The notes under the pieces are model-generated. The model saw only the letters and a list, made by a program, of their open reading frames with translations. It made no database searches and was not told the origin of the DNA. The position numbers and the translations under genes are program-made. Positions 52,821 to 61,447 of a stretch of DNA of 64,000 nucleotides are shown here, one piece after another. Each line of letters begins with the position of its first letter. The stretch's first letter is position 1. The DNA lies in assembly GCA_017828975.1 (NCBI GenBank), contig JAGAJN010000012.1:1-64000 (forward strand), written 5' to 3'. This stretch comes from Oscillospiraceae bacterium. Its GTDB lineage: Bacteria > Bacillota > Clostridia > Oscillospirales > Ruminococcaceae.

Positions 52821-53063
52821 ATGTTACTTGAAATTTTAGGTGCTGTAGCAATAGGGGCAATTGCCATATCGAATCCGGAGGCTACAAAAAAAGTTTGTGA
52901 TAAATTGGTGGATCAAGCTGATAAGAAGTCAGATGAATTTTTGAAGACTGCGGAGAGAAGATACCAAAATGGAGAAATTTCATATTCACAGTATCAACAC
53001 GCACTTGATGAGTATTATAATGCAAAATCAAATATCAGTGATTACAATTCAAAACATAGATAA
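52821..53063 (+). CDS. Small AT-rich hypothetical protein
   Basis: An 80-residue protein of no recognised family. An N-terminal hydrophobic segment (about residues 2-17, LLEILGAVAIGAIAI) is followed by a charged, helical tail (KKVCDKLVDQADKKSDEFLK, YSQYQHALDEYY). The tail could be coiled-coil, giving a membrane-attached helix. The start 52821 has GAGAGG eight bases upstream; a GTG at 52812 is weaker. It has its own promoter, leader hairpin and terminator. Its codon use is strikingly AT-rich compared with flanking housekeeping genes, which suggests recent arrival. Function is unknown. Confidence 0.65.
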   Translation: MLLEILGAVAIGAIAISNPEATKKVCDKLVDQADKKSDEFLKTAERRYQNGEISYSQYQHALDEYYNAKSNISDYNSKHR

Positions 53064-53085
53064 ATTGTTTTGTCATTAAGAAATA

Positions 53086-53123
53086 GAACGGGATATTGCG
53101 TTTAATTTGCAATATCCCGTTCG
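53086..53123 (+). terminator. Terminator of the small gene
   Basis: GAACGGGATATTGC pairs with GCAATATCCCGTTC in a perfect 14-bp stem around GTTTAATTT. Confidence 0.85.
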
Positions 53124-53167
53124 CTATTTAAATTCAATATAATTAACTAATTTTTTAGTGGCGTTGT

Positions 53168-54277
53168 TCATTGTACCTCATAATCCTTAGCGATAACAAA
53201 CGCCTTATCCAGCAGGGCAATAGTGTCATTCCAGCGGGCAGCTGCATTTTCGCCGCCCATAACGACAGCGATTATCTGATGGTCATACCTTTCGGCAAGC
53301 TCAACAACGCAGTAGCCTGCTTCGTCGGTCATACCCGTTTTCATTCCCTTGGAATAGCAGTAGTAGAACTGGCTGTACGGATTTATCATAACATTGGAAT
53401 TTTTCCAGTAAATGACTTCGCCGCTTAAAAATGTCTGCTCCAGATCGACTTTCTGCACCGACTCGGCTATCATATCGCAGTCCTTTGCATAGAGAGCGAT
53501 CTTCAGCATATCCATAGCGGTGGTGTAATGGTCATCATCGTGGAAGCCGTCGGGGTTGGCGAAATGGGTGTTCTCTGCACCGATACGCTTTGCCTTGCGG
53601 TTCATCATGGTGACGAATTCCTTGACTGCACCCTCGTCGGACATATTGGGGTTATCTGCGATAACCCGTCCGATATTTGCGGCGGTGACGTAAGCAGCGT
53701 CATTTCCCGAGGGGAGCATAAGTGCGTCTATCATCATTTCTGTGGACAGCTGACTGCCCTTGTTGAGATATGCAAGGCTTGAACCTGGATTTACGAAATC
53801 CAGCTCATCTCCCGCCGTGAAAACGAAGTCGTCGTCCGCATAATCCAGCGCAAGAGCGGCTGTCAGCAGCTTTGTGGTGCTGGCGGGATAGCATTTCTCC
53901 TCGGCGTTTTTCGCATAGAGGACGGTGTTTGTGGTAACATCGTAAACTACCGCATATTTCGAGCTTATCTCCATATCAATGGGATAGGTCTTTTCGTTTT
54001 CGGCAACGGCTGCCGTTGTTTCGGGAGCGACGGTCTCAAACGCCGTTTCGGCAGGTTCGGCTGCCTGATAATCCTCGGCGGCGATAATATCGTTTGCTGT
54101 GACGGCTTCTGCCTCCATATTTCGGATAAGCCTTTTTGCGCCGTTTATGCCAAAGACGGAAACTGTTACAAACACAGCCGCCATAACCGTGAGCTTCAGC
54201 CGTGCTTTGAGCATTTGCTTTCTGCGGTAAGCGGCACTTCTTGCAATTGGTCTTGATTTGTAGCTGTAATTTTTCAT
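53168..54277 (-). CDS. D-alanyl-D-alanine carboxypeptidase (PBP5-type, S11 family)
   Basis: A 369-residue penicillin-binding-protein-like peptidase that trims the terminal D-Ala of peptidoglycan side chains. A single N-terminal hydrophobic segment (about 28-45) anchors it or acts as a signal, followed by an Ala/Glu/Thr-rich linker to about residue 100. The three catalytic motifs are present: STTK (in PASTTKLL), SGN (in LPSGNDAAY) and KTG (in GMKTGMT). I start at 54277, where an AAAGAA-type site is visible, rather than at the upstream in-frame ATG 54367. It lies just downstream of ftsZ on the same strand, but a terminator separates them. Confidence 0.92.
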   Translation of the reverse strand: MKNYSYKSRPIARSAAYRRKQMLKARLKLTVMAAVFVTVSVFGINGAKRLIRNMEAEAVTANDIIAAEDYQAAEPAETAFETVAPETTAAVAENEKTYPIDMEISSKYAVVYDVTTNTVLYAKNAEEKCYPASTTKLLTAALALDYADDDFVFTAGDELDFVNPGSSLAYLNKGSQLSTEMMIDALMLPSGNDAAYVTAANIGRVIADNPNMSDEGAVKEFVTMMNRKAKRIGAENTHFANPDGFHDDDHYTTAMDMLKIALYAKDCDMIAESVQKVDLEQTFLSGEVIYWKNSNVMINPYSQFYYCYSKGMKTGMTDEAGYCVVELAERYDHQIIAVVMGGENAAARWNDTIALLDKAFVIAKDYEVQ

Positions 54278-54447
54278 ATAATTCTTTCTTTTGTTGACGG
54301 GAAATTCCCGATGGTTTATATCTCTGTTCGGCTGCCGCTGCGAAATCTCACCGACAGCACTGCACATTATATTTTACCATAGTCTGCACATTTTTTCAAC
54401 TGTGATTTTACATAAAAAATATACAGATATTCCGACAGACAGCAAAA

Positions 54448-54483
54448 CCCCCGTTCCCGGAAAAACTGTTCCGAAAACGGGGG
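54448..54483 (-). terminator. Terminator of ftsZ
   Basis: CCCCCGTT and AACGGGGG form a strong stem, with an inner CGG/CCG pairing. On the minus strand it is followed by TTTTG, so it ends the ftsZ transcript. Confidence 0.8.
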
Positions 54484-54505
54484 AGAAAATCTGTGTTAAA
54501 GCACC

Positions 54506-55594
54506 TTATGTTCTGTCATTGAAAATGCTGAAAAGGTCGCTGAAATCTGCGCCTGCGCTTGTGTTCTTAGCTTCCTTGACACTTTCGATCACTCTGGAAT
54601 TGTCAACAGTATCAACGATAGGTCTGCCTTCGTCCTCAAAGCCCGTAGCGATAACTGTGATATTGATCTCGTCGCTGAGATTTTCATCGAAGGAGGTACC
54701 GAAGATCATATCAACGCTGGGAGCAGCAGCCTCGGAAATAAGCTTGGTGGCTGTATCCACATCGGAGGAAAGAACGTCCTCGGACATAACGATGTTGACC
54801 AGCAGCCTTGTTGCGCCCTTGATAGAGGTTTCCAGGAGGGGGCTGGAGATAACTGCGTTTGCAGCTTCCTGAGCCTTATCCTTGCCCGAGCCGTGACCGA
54901 TAGCCATGTGGGCATAGCCTGCGTTCTTCATGGTAGTTTCAACATCAGCAAAGTCGAGGTTGATCATACCTTCAACGGTAATAAGCTCTGCGATGGACTT
55001 AACACCTGTTTTCAGGATATTATCAGCCAGCGCAAAGGATTCCTTCATAGTAAGGGGCTTTTCGGAGCCGACCAGCAGCTTTTCATTAGGGATAACAACG
55101 AGGGAGTCAACATGCTTCTTAAGCTCCTCAATACCCTTTTCCGCCTGGAGCATCTTAGCCTTCTGCTCAAAGTTAAAGGGCTTTGTAACGACAGCGACTG
55201 TCAGAATGTCCATTTCCTGTGCGATCTCCGCAACAACGGGAGCTGCGCCTGTACCTGTGCCGCCGCCCATACCTGCTGCGATGAACACCATATTTGCGCC
55301 CTTGAGAGCGGCAGCGATCTCATCTCTGTTCTCCTGTGCGGAATCGGAACCTATATTGGGCTTATTTCCTGCGCCTCTTCCTCTTGTCAGCTTTACGCCG
55401 ATCTGGACCTTTGTGCTTGCCTTAGAGGAGCTGAGAGCCTTGGCATCGGTATTGACAGCTATGTAGTCAACATCCTTGATGCCCGAAGTTACCATGCAGT
55501 TAAGTGCGTTTCCGCCGCCGCCGCCGACACCAACAACCTTTATATTAATGTCGGGGATAAAAGAAGTATCGTTATCCAGCATAAAGTCGCCCAT
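54506..55594 (-). CDS. ftsZ: Cell division GTPase FtsZ
   Basis: A 362-residue tubulin homologue that forms the division ring. N-terminal VVGVGGGGGNALNCMV, nucleotide-binding signature GGGTGTGAAPVVAEIA, and core segments PFNFE, ADNILKTGVKSIAELI and NIVMSEDVLSSDVD are standard. The C-terminal linker after ATGF is short (about 45 residues), and the usual DIPxFLR tail that binds FtsA is replaced by FSDLFSIFNDRT. No ftsA is nearby, which fits. AGGAGG precedes the ATG, and a separate promoter (55661-55689) lies upstream. Confidence 0.97.
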   Translation of the reverse strand: MGDFMLDNDTSFIPDINIKVVGVGGGGGNALNCMVTSGIKDVDYIAVNTDAKALSSSKASTKVQIGVKLTRGRGAGNKPNIGSDSAQENRDEIAAALKGANMVFIAAGMGGGTGTGAAPVVAEIAQEMDILTVAVVTKPFNFEQKAKMLQAEKGIEELKKHVDSLVVIPNEKLLVGSEKPLTMKESFALADNILKTGVKSIAELITVEGMINLDFADVETTMKNAGYAHMAIGHGSGKDKAQEAANAVISSPLLETSIKGATRLLVNIVMSEDVLSSDVDTATKLISEAAAPSVDMIFGTSFDENLSDEINITVIATGFEDEGRPIVDTVDNSRVIESVKEAKNTSAGADFSDLFSIFNDRT

Positions 55595-55660
55595 TTGAAA
55601 ATCCTCCTATATATAACATCTCTATTATTTCTAAATTTTAACCTGATAATACATACTATT

Positions 55661-55689
55661 ATAATAACACATTTTTTCAATAATATCAA
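55661..55689 (-). promoter_or_regulatory. Promoter of ftsZ
   Basis: On the minus strand TTGATA (55684-55689), 17 bases, TATTAT (55661-55666). It lies in the 190-bp spacer between ftsQ and ftsZ, which is otherwise AT-rich and gene-free. Confidence 0.7.
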
Positions 55690-55784
55690 GTGAAAATTCA
55701 GTTTTTTTTCAATAATTTAAAGATTATCGAACTTGTATAAATCATTTTAATGAAAATACGGAATTTTTGTGTAATTTACTCCGA

Positions 55785-56684
55785 TTAACCGCTGTTTCCG
55801 CTTTCCGTTTCGACAGGATCGCCGTTTTCATCGGTAACAGCCTCCGTTTCGGAGATGCCGTTCTTCCTGTCCTCGATGTTCTGATAATACTGTTCAATGC
55901 CGCTTTTTTCCATAAACGATGCCGAACCGTTGAACATGGTCAGGACACCCTCTGTCTTTGAGCCGATCTTTTCGCTGAGGATTATCTCGGTGAATTTCAG
56001 CTTGTAGTCCAGCTCATTCACAGAACCCAGACGTACCTCAACACGGTCGTCGAAAAGGTACTTTATGTTATATCTGTCGGTAACGTCGATGTAGGAGACC
56101 TTTTCCGTATTGCGGCTCTGCATAGCATTGCAGACGGAAAGCATTGCATTCAGCTTGCCCTCGTCATCTGCGGATTCAAAAATCATTCCCGGCTCCAGAT
56201 CATAGACGGGTTCGGAGCCCTTGATAAGGTAAAGTCCCTCGACAGGCGTTTGAGAACGGTCAAAAATTTTTCCCGTGGTGCTCATAATGAGGTAGTCGTT
56301 TTCCGCTTCAAGGCAAGCCAGCGGTTGGCATACCGTAACGCTTATCTCAATGCCCGTAGGCAGCTTTCTTTTGACCTCGCAGGATTCCAGATAGACGACG
56401 TTCTGCATTATCTGTTCGGCGTGGCCGGACATTTTTGTGAGGAACATATTCTCGCCGAATTCCAGCCCCGAGGCGCTGATAATTTCGGATTCGTCATACT
56501 GTCCGTCACCCGTTACGGTTATCTTTTCGATATTGAAAAAAATAGTCAGGGACAGGATCAGCATTATCAGGAAAACGACAGTGAAAATTATCTGCATATA
56601 TACTCGGATAACACGTTTTCGTTTCTGCCTTGCCTTGTCGGAATTCGACCGCCGTCCGTTGTCCCGTTTTACAACATCATTCAT
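55785..56684 (-). CDS. ftsQ: Cell division protein FtsQ/DivIB
   Basis: A 299-residue bitopic protein. A basic cytoplasmic tail (residues 1-28) precedes one membrane helix (VYMQIIFTVVFLIMLILS). The external POTRA domain begins NIEKITVTGDGQYDESEI and includes the typical beta-strand CEVKRKLPTGIEISV. The C-terminus has a disordered Glu/Thr-rich tail. It helps to assemble the division machinery. It lies between murA and ftsZ in the division/cell-wall cluster, the usual place. Confidence 0.88.
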   Translation of the reverse strand: MNDVVKRDNGRRSNSDKARQKRKRVIRVYMQIIFTVVFLIMLILSLTIFFNIEKITVTGDGQYDESEIISASGLEFGENMFLTKMSGHAEQIMQNVVYLESCEVKRKLPTGIEISVTVCQPLACLEAENDYLIMSTTGKIFDRSQTPVEGLYLIKGSEPVYDLEPGMIFESADDEGKLNAMLSVCNAMQSRNTEKVSYIDVTDRYNIKYLFDDRVEVRLGSVNELDYKLKFTEIILSEKIGSKTEGVLTMFNGSASFMEKSGIEQYYQNIEDRKNGISETEAVTDENGDPVETESGNSG

Positions 56685-56706
56685 AGAGATTCTCCTGTTG
56701 AAATTG

Positions 56707-57960
56707 TCAGCCGATACGTCTTACAGATGCACCTGCCGCTGACAGAACGTCCTCAATATTTTCATATCCTCTGTCGATATATTTAACGCCGCCAAGCTCC
56801 GTCCTGCCCTCTGCGGACAGTGCCGCAACAGCCAGCGCAGCCCCGCCTCTCAGGTCGGAGGCTTCGACGTTTGCACCGTAAAGCGTCGGGACGCCGTTCA
56901 CCACAGCGACCTTCCCCTCGGCGATGATGTCTGCGCCCATTCTGCGAAGCTCGCCAACGTGCTTGAAGCGGTTTTCAAATATATTTTCGATAAACACCGT
57001 GCTGCCCTCCGCCTTGCAGACAGCCGCCATTACCACCGCCTGCATATCCGTCGGAAACCCCGGATATACCATTGTGCGGACAGTCCCCGGTGCTTTCAGA
57101 CGCTTGTTTGCACGGATATAGATGCCGTCATTTCCAAAGCTCAGCTGACAGCCCATTTCCTCGAAAACGGACAGTACCGAGTCCAAATGACGGTGCAGGG
57201 CGTTTTTCACATACAGCTCGCCCCCTGCCGCAGCACAGGCGGAAAGCCATGTGGCAGCGCATATCCTGTCGGGCATAACGGTGTATTCGCAGCCGTGAAG
57301 GGGTTTGCCGCCGTTTATGACGATAGTCCCGCCGCCGTCCCCCGAAATATCTGCGCCGCAGCTTCTGAGAAATTCGGCAAGGTCGGCAATTTCGGGTTCT
57401 CTTGCACAGTTTTTGATGACCGTTTCGCCCCTTGCGCAGACGGCTGCCAGCATAATATTTTCCGTTGCGCCCACGGACGGAAACGGCAGGGCAATTGAAA
57501 CGCCGTTCAGCCCGTTGTCCGCCGTGCAGCATAGCCGTCCGTGTTCCTCGGTTATGACGGCACCCATCTTTTTCAGGGCGGAAATGTGCATATCTATGGG
57601 ACGGGGACCCAGCTCGCAGCCTCCGGGATATGACAGGACGCATCTCCCCGTTTTCCCGAGGACAGCCCCCAGAAATATCACCGAGGAACGCATTTCTCTC
57701 ATAAGCTGCTCGGATATTTCCGAAAGGCAGCCGTCCCCGTCAACGGTAACGACGTTTCCCTCCGCCCTTATCCTGCACCCCAATGAGGTAAGTATGCGCA
57801 TTGCGGAATATGTATCGGAAATTCGGGGGACGTTTCTGATTACCGTCTGTCCCCTTGGAAGAAAAGCGGCGGCAAGTATGGGCAGAGCGGAATTTTTTGC
57901 GCCCTGAGTGATTATCTCGCCTGACAGCCGCCTTCCGCCGTCAATAACAAGCCTTTGCAT
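56707..57960 (-). CDS. murA: UDP-N-acetylglucosamine 1-carboxyvinyltransferase
   Basis: A 417-residue enzyme that transfers enolpyruvate from PEP to UDP-GlcNAc, the first committed step of peptidoglycan synthesis. The start LVIDGGRRLSGEIITQGAKN has the substrate-binding Lys-Asn. The flexible loop with the catalytic Cys is YPGGCELGPRPID, and later DRICAATWLSACAAAGGEL. The Cys predicts fosfomycin sensitivity by the family rule. It sits between murG and ftsQ. Confidence 0.95.
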   Translation of the reverse strand: MQRLVIDGGRRLSGEIITQGAKNSALPILAAAFLPRGQTVIRNVPRISDTYSAMRILTSLGCRIRAEGNVVTVDGDGCLSEISEQLMREMRSSVIFLGAVLGKTGRCVLSYPGGCELGPRPIDMHISALKKMGAVITEEHGRLCCTADNGLNGVSIALPFPSVGATENIMLAAVCARGETVIKNCAREPEIADLAEFLRSCGADISGDGGGTIVINGGKPLHGCEYTVMPDRICAATWLSACAAAGGELYVKNALHRHLDSVLSVFEEMGCQLSFGNDGIYIRANKRLKAPGTVRTMVYPGFPTDMQAVVMAAVCKAEGSTVFIENIFENRFKHVGELRRMGADIIAEGKVAVVNGVPTLYGANVEASDLRGGAALAVAALSAEGRTELGGVKYIDRGYENIEDVLSAAGASVRRIG

Positions 57961-58010
57961 AGAAAACCCTCCAATAACGATCTATTGGTGTATTCTATGC
58001 GAGCGGGCTT

Positions 58011-59138
58011 TTATTTGTCAATCAGTCCCGAAATTACCCTGTAAATTCTGTCGGGAGTGTCGGAAATGGCAAGTGCGGCAGCGTTTTTGCTGAGTTCTGC
58101 CAGCCTTTCGGGGTCGTGATACAGCTCGTCAACGGTTTTGATAAGCAGCTCGGAGGTAAGGTCCTTCTGCTCAAAAACCACCGCAGCGCCCGCATTTGCA
58201 AGAACCATTGCGTTATGATACTGATGATTTCCCGCAACTATGGGCGACGGGATAAGTATGGAAGCCCGCCCTACCGACTCTATCTCACAAAGCGCATTTG
58301 CACCCGAACGGCTGATGATAAGGTCTGCCGCCGCCATGCAAACGTCCATATTGTCAATGTATTCCTTCACCATAAGGCGGGGATTGTTTTCGAGGACAAC
58401 GCCTTTTTCGGTCAGAGATTTCACGAATGTATCTTTACCCATCTGACCGTAGCTGTGAATGTGATTTATCTGCCTGCCGTTTTTCTGCGACCATGCGATA
58501 AGGTCGGCGACGGTCTCATTTATCATTCCCGCACCGAGGCTGCCGCCTGTGGAGAGAATACAGATTCCGTCGTCAAGACCAAGCTGACGCTTTGCTTCCT
58601 GTCTGCTGCGGTGGGTGAACCCTTTTCTTACGGGCAGACCGGTCACGGTATATTTCACGGAAGCGTCGAAATAATCCTTTGCCGCTTCAACGGTAAGCAT
58701 TACCTCGTCCACCTTTTTTGTCAGCAGACGGGTGGTGACTCCCGGGTATGCGTTCTGTTCGTGGATAGCGGTGGGGATCCCCATCTGCGCAGCCTTCATT
58801 ACAACAGGACCGCTGACATATCCGCCTGTGCCTATGACAATATCGGGCTTGAAGCCGTCGATTATCTGCTTTGCACGGTGTCCCGCAGTGGTGAGATATG
58901 CCACGGACTTAATGTTTCGGGCAATATTTTTCGGAGTAAGCTTTCTCTGAAATCCGCTGACCTTAATGGGTGCAAACTCTATCCCCGCTTTGGGAACAAG
59001 CCTTGCTTCCATTCCGTTTGGAGTTCCCGCATATAAGAACTCAGCGTCGGGACGCTTTTCCTTGATTATCGAGGCGATAGCAAGGGCGGGATTAATGTGT
59101 CCGGCAGTTCCTCCGCCGGCGAGAAGTACCTTTAACAA
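58011..59138 (-). CDS. murG: MurG glycosyltransferase
   Basis: A 375-residue membrane-associated GT28 enzyme that adds GlcNAc to lipid I to make lipid II. The N-terminal glycine loop is LAGGGTAGHINPALAIA, a donor-site segment is ILSTGGSLGAGMINETV, and SRSGANALCEIESVGRASIL follows. Length is normal. It follows ftsW by 17 bp. Confidence 0.96.
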   Translation of the reverse strand: MLKVLLAGGGTAGHINPALAIASIIKEKRPDAEFLYAGTPNGMEARLVPKAGIEFAPIKVSGFQRKLTPKNIARNIKSVAYLTTAGHRAKQIIDGFKPDIVIGTGGYVSGPVVMKAAQMGIPTAIHEQNAYPGVTTRLLTKKVDEVMLTVEAAKDYFDASVKYTVTGLPVRKGFTHRSRQEAKRQLGLDDGICILSTGGSLGAGMINETVADLIAWSQKNGRQINHIHSYGQMGKDTFVKSLTEKGVVLENNPRLMVKEYIDNMDVCMAAADLIISRSGANALCEIESVGRASILIPSPIVAGNHQYHNAMVLANAGAAVVFEQKDLTSELLIKTVDELYHDPERLAELSKNAAALAISDTPDRIYRVISGLIDK

Positions 59139-59155
59139 TGTCTATCAGTCCTTTA

Positions 59156-60394
59156 TTATGTGGATTCGCTTGGCTTCGGGGCATTATTTTGCTTTGGGGG
59201 CGATGAGAAGATACATTGCCTTGAAACATTCAGTATAACGCCCATCTGTGCCAGCTGCATACAAAGCGCCGTGCCGCCGTAGCTGAAAAACGGCAGAGAA
59301 ATTCCCGTATTTGGGATAGCGTTTGTGACAACTGCGAAATTGAACATTGCCTGAAGCCCTATCTGGAAGGTGAGTCCCACTACAAGTATCATACCAAACT
59401 TATCGGGAGCCTTTGTGGCAATGTAGAAGCCTCTGAAAACGAACATCAGGAAGATAAGGATAACCAGCACAGCTCCGCAGAAGCCCAGCTCCTCGCATAC
59501 CACCGCAAAAACAAAGTCGTTTTTCGATTCGGGGAGATAGAGGAATTTCTGACGGGAATTTCCCAGACCCATTCCGAAAAGTCCGCCCGAACCGATAGCG
59601 ATAAGGGAGTTCTGAGTCTGCCATTCCTTGGGGGACGTGCCCGCAAAGGGGTTCTGCCATACGTTGATACGGTCGGTAAAGTATCCGATACCGTCAACAT
59701 TTATCTTATAGGCAACGATGATGCACACCGCTCCCGCCGCTATTCCCGCCAGAAGCAGCAGATGTCTTATCTTGACACCGCCTACAAACATCAGCACAAG
59801 ACCGATACCGCAGATGATGATAGTTGCGGAAAGATGCGTCTGCGTCAGGACAAGCACTGCGGGAATTCCCAGCAGAATGAGAAACGGTGCAACGCCGTAG
59901 GAAAATTTATCCAACTTTGAGTAATTCATTGAGATAAGGTACGCAAAAATTATGATGATAGCAAACTTTGTTATCTCCGAGGGCTGAAATTCAAAGCTTG
60001 TGCCGGGTATGACGAGCCAGCGTTTTGCGCCGTTGTGATCTTTTCCAAGGGGCGAGAATTTTACCAGTAGCAGCAGCACCAGCTGGAATACATATAATCC
60101 GTAAGCAATAATGGGCTTTCGGAAATTATGGTAATCGAAGTAGGAGAGAAAGTACATGGCAGCAAGTCCCAGAGCCGAGAAGATAAGCTGCTTTGAGATG
60201 TAAGCGGTGCCATCGCCGTTCTCCTCCTTGATAGCCCATGCATAGCCTGCGGAGAACATCATTATCAGACCGAACACAAGCAGTATGAACACGATGGAAA
60301 AGAAAACCAGATCCATTGGTCCCTGTATTATCTTTTCCTGTTGTCCGCGGGAATTTTTCTTGTCCCATTTTATATTACGGGCAGCCTCCGCCAA
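59156..60394 (-). CDS. ftsW: Lipid II polymerase FtsW (SEDS family)
   Basis: A 412-residue polytopic protein with about ten helices. Typical segments: VFGLIMMFSAGYAW, FQPSEITKFAII, the catalytic-region motif INVWQNPFAG with GYFTDR, and GNSRQKFLYLPESKNDFVFAV. It polymerises glycan strands with a class B PBP at the septum. It follows mraY by 30 bp; in many clostridia murD lies at this point but is missing here. SpoVE, its sporulation paralogue, is the alternative name. Confidence 0.9.
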   Translation of the reverse strand: MAEAARNIKWDKKNSRGQQEKIIQGPMDLVFFSIVFILLVFGLIMMFSAGYAWAIKEENGDGTAYISKQLIFSALGLAAMYFLSYFDYHNFRKPIIAYGLYVFQLVLLLLVKFSPLGKDHNGAKRWLVIPGTSFEFQPSEITKFAIIIIFAYLISMNYSKLDKFSYGVAPFLILLGIPAVLVLTQTHLSATIIICGIGLVLMFVGGVKIRHLLLLAGIAAGAVCIIVAYKINVDGIGYFTDRINVWQNPFAGTSPKEWQTQNSLIAIGSGGLFGMGLGNSRQKFLYLPESKNDFVFAVVCEELGFCGAVLVILIFLMFVFRGFYIATKAPDKFGMILVVGLTFQIGLQAMFNFAVVTNAIPNTGISLPFFSYGGTALCMQLAQMGVILNVSRQCIFSSPPKQNNAPKPSEST

Positions 60395-60424
60395 TGCAAT
60401 ACGCCTCCTTGAATTTGTTGGTTT

Positions 60425-61447
60425 TTACATCATCATTATAACATTTGCAATAACGCCCGCCAGCAGTCCCACAAGAGAGAAAGCTATGACGATCTTGTAT
60501 TCCGACCAGCCGCAAAGCTCAAAATGATGGTGGATAGGGGACATTTTGAAGATACGCTTGCCCGTTGTCTTGAAGCTTATCACCTGGATAACCACGGAAA
60601 GCGCTTCGCAGATGTAAACTATTGCCACAAGGAAGAAAAGCAGATGCTGTCCCGTCATCATACCGAGGGCAGCCACCGCACCTCCTAAGTACATTGAGCC
60701 TGTGTCGCCCATAAACACCTTTGCGGGGTGAAGATTCCACACAAGAAATCCCACGCAGCCCCCTGCCACCGCAACGCCGAAAATCGTACATTCCCACAGT
60801 CCCAAAACGGAAAGCATCATCACAAATGACAGGGAGGAAACCACCGTTACCGTCGAGCAAAGCCCGTCAACGCCGTCGGTGAGATTTACCGCATTTACGA
60901 TGTAGATAAGCACAAGTATCATCAGAGGATAGTAGAAGATACCGAAATCAACATCTCCGAAAAAGGGAAGAAGTATCTTCGTGTCGTCCCCGAGAAGCTT
61001 TAATACCCACAGAAAAACGGAGGTCAGAACAAGCTGCATGACCATTTTCTGCTTGGGGTTCAGACCCTTGTTCTGCTTTTTTACCGCCTTGATGTAGTCG
61101 TCGATAAAGCCAATGCCGCTGTTTAAAAGCGCAAAGCCCATACAGGTGAGTATTCGGTACAGGGGCAGGTCTTTTCCCATAGGTACTCCGTTTTCCGAGG
61201 TCGAACGCCAGAGCAGAAAGCCCACAGCACCTGCCACAAGCGAGCCGATAATGAACATAAATCCGCCCATCATAGGCGTTCCCTGCTTTTTCTTCTGACT
61301 TTCCAGCGCTGCTCCGACGAACTTTTCAATAGTCTGCCCAAAATGGAGCTTTTTAAGCAGTGGAATGAGAAAAATTCCCGTTGCCGCCGAAATTCCGAAC
61401 GCAAGCGCAGCGGTCACAACGTTTATCCATAAAGCCATTTTATTCAA
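60425..61447 (-). CDS. mraY: Phospho-MurNAc-pentapeptide transferase
   Basis: A 340-residue polytopic enzyme that makes lipid I on the membrane. Conserved motifs are FIDDYIK, VNAVNLTDGVDGL, FMGDTGSMYLGG and the C-terminal SPIHHHFELCGWSE. It overlaps the murF stop by four bases. Length is standard. Confidence 0.96.
   Translation of the reverse strand: MNKMALWINVVTAALAFGISAATGIFLIPLLKKLHFGQTIEKFVGAALESQKKKQGTPMMGGFMFIIGSLVAGAVGFLLWRSTSENGVPMGKDLPLYRILTCMGFALLNSGIGFIDDYIKAVKKQNKGLNPKQKMVMQLVLTSVFLWVLKLLGDDTKILLPFFGDVDFGIFYYPLMILVLIYIVNAVNLTDGVDGLCSTVTVVSSLSFVMMLSVLGLWECTIFGVAVAGGCVGFLVWNLHPAKVFMGDTGSMYLGGAVAALGMMTGQHLLFFLVAIVYICEALSVVIQVISFKTTGKRIFKMSPIHHHFELCGWSEYKIVIAFSLVGLLAGVIANVIMMM

Noticed and set aside
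58116-59036. 300-codon frame antisense to murG
   Set aside because: Shadow of a highly conserved gene, no start signals.
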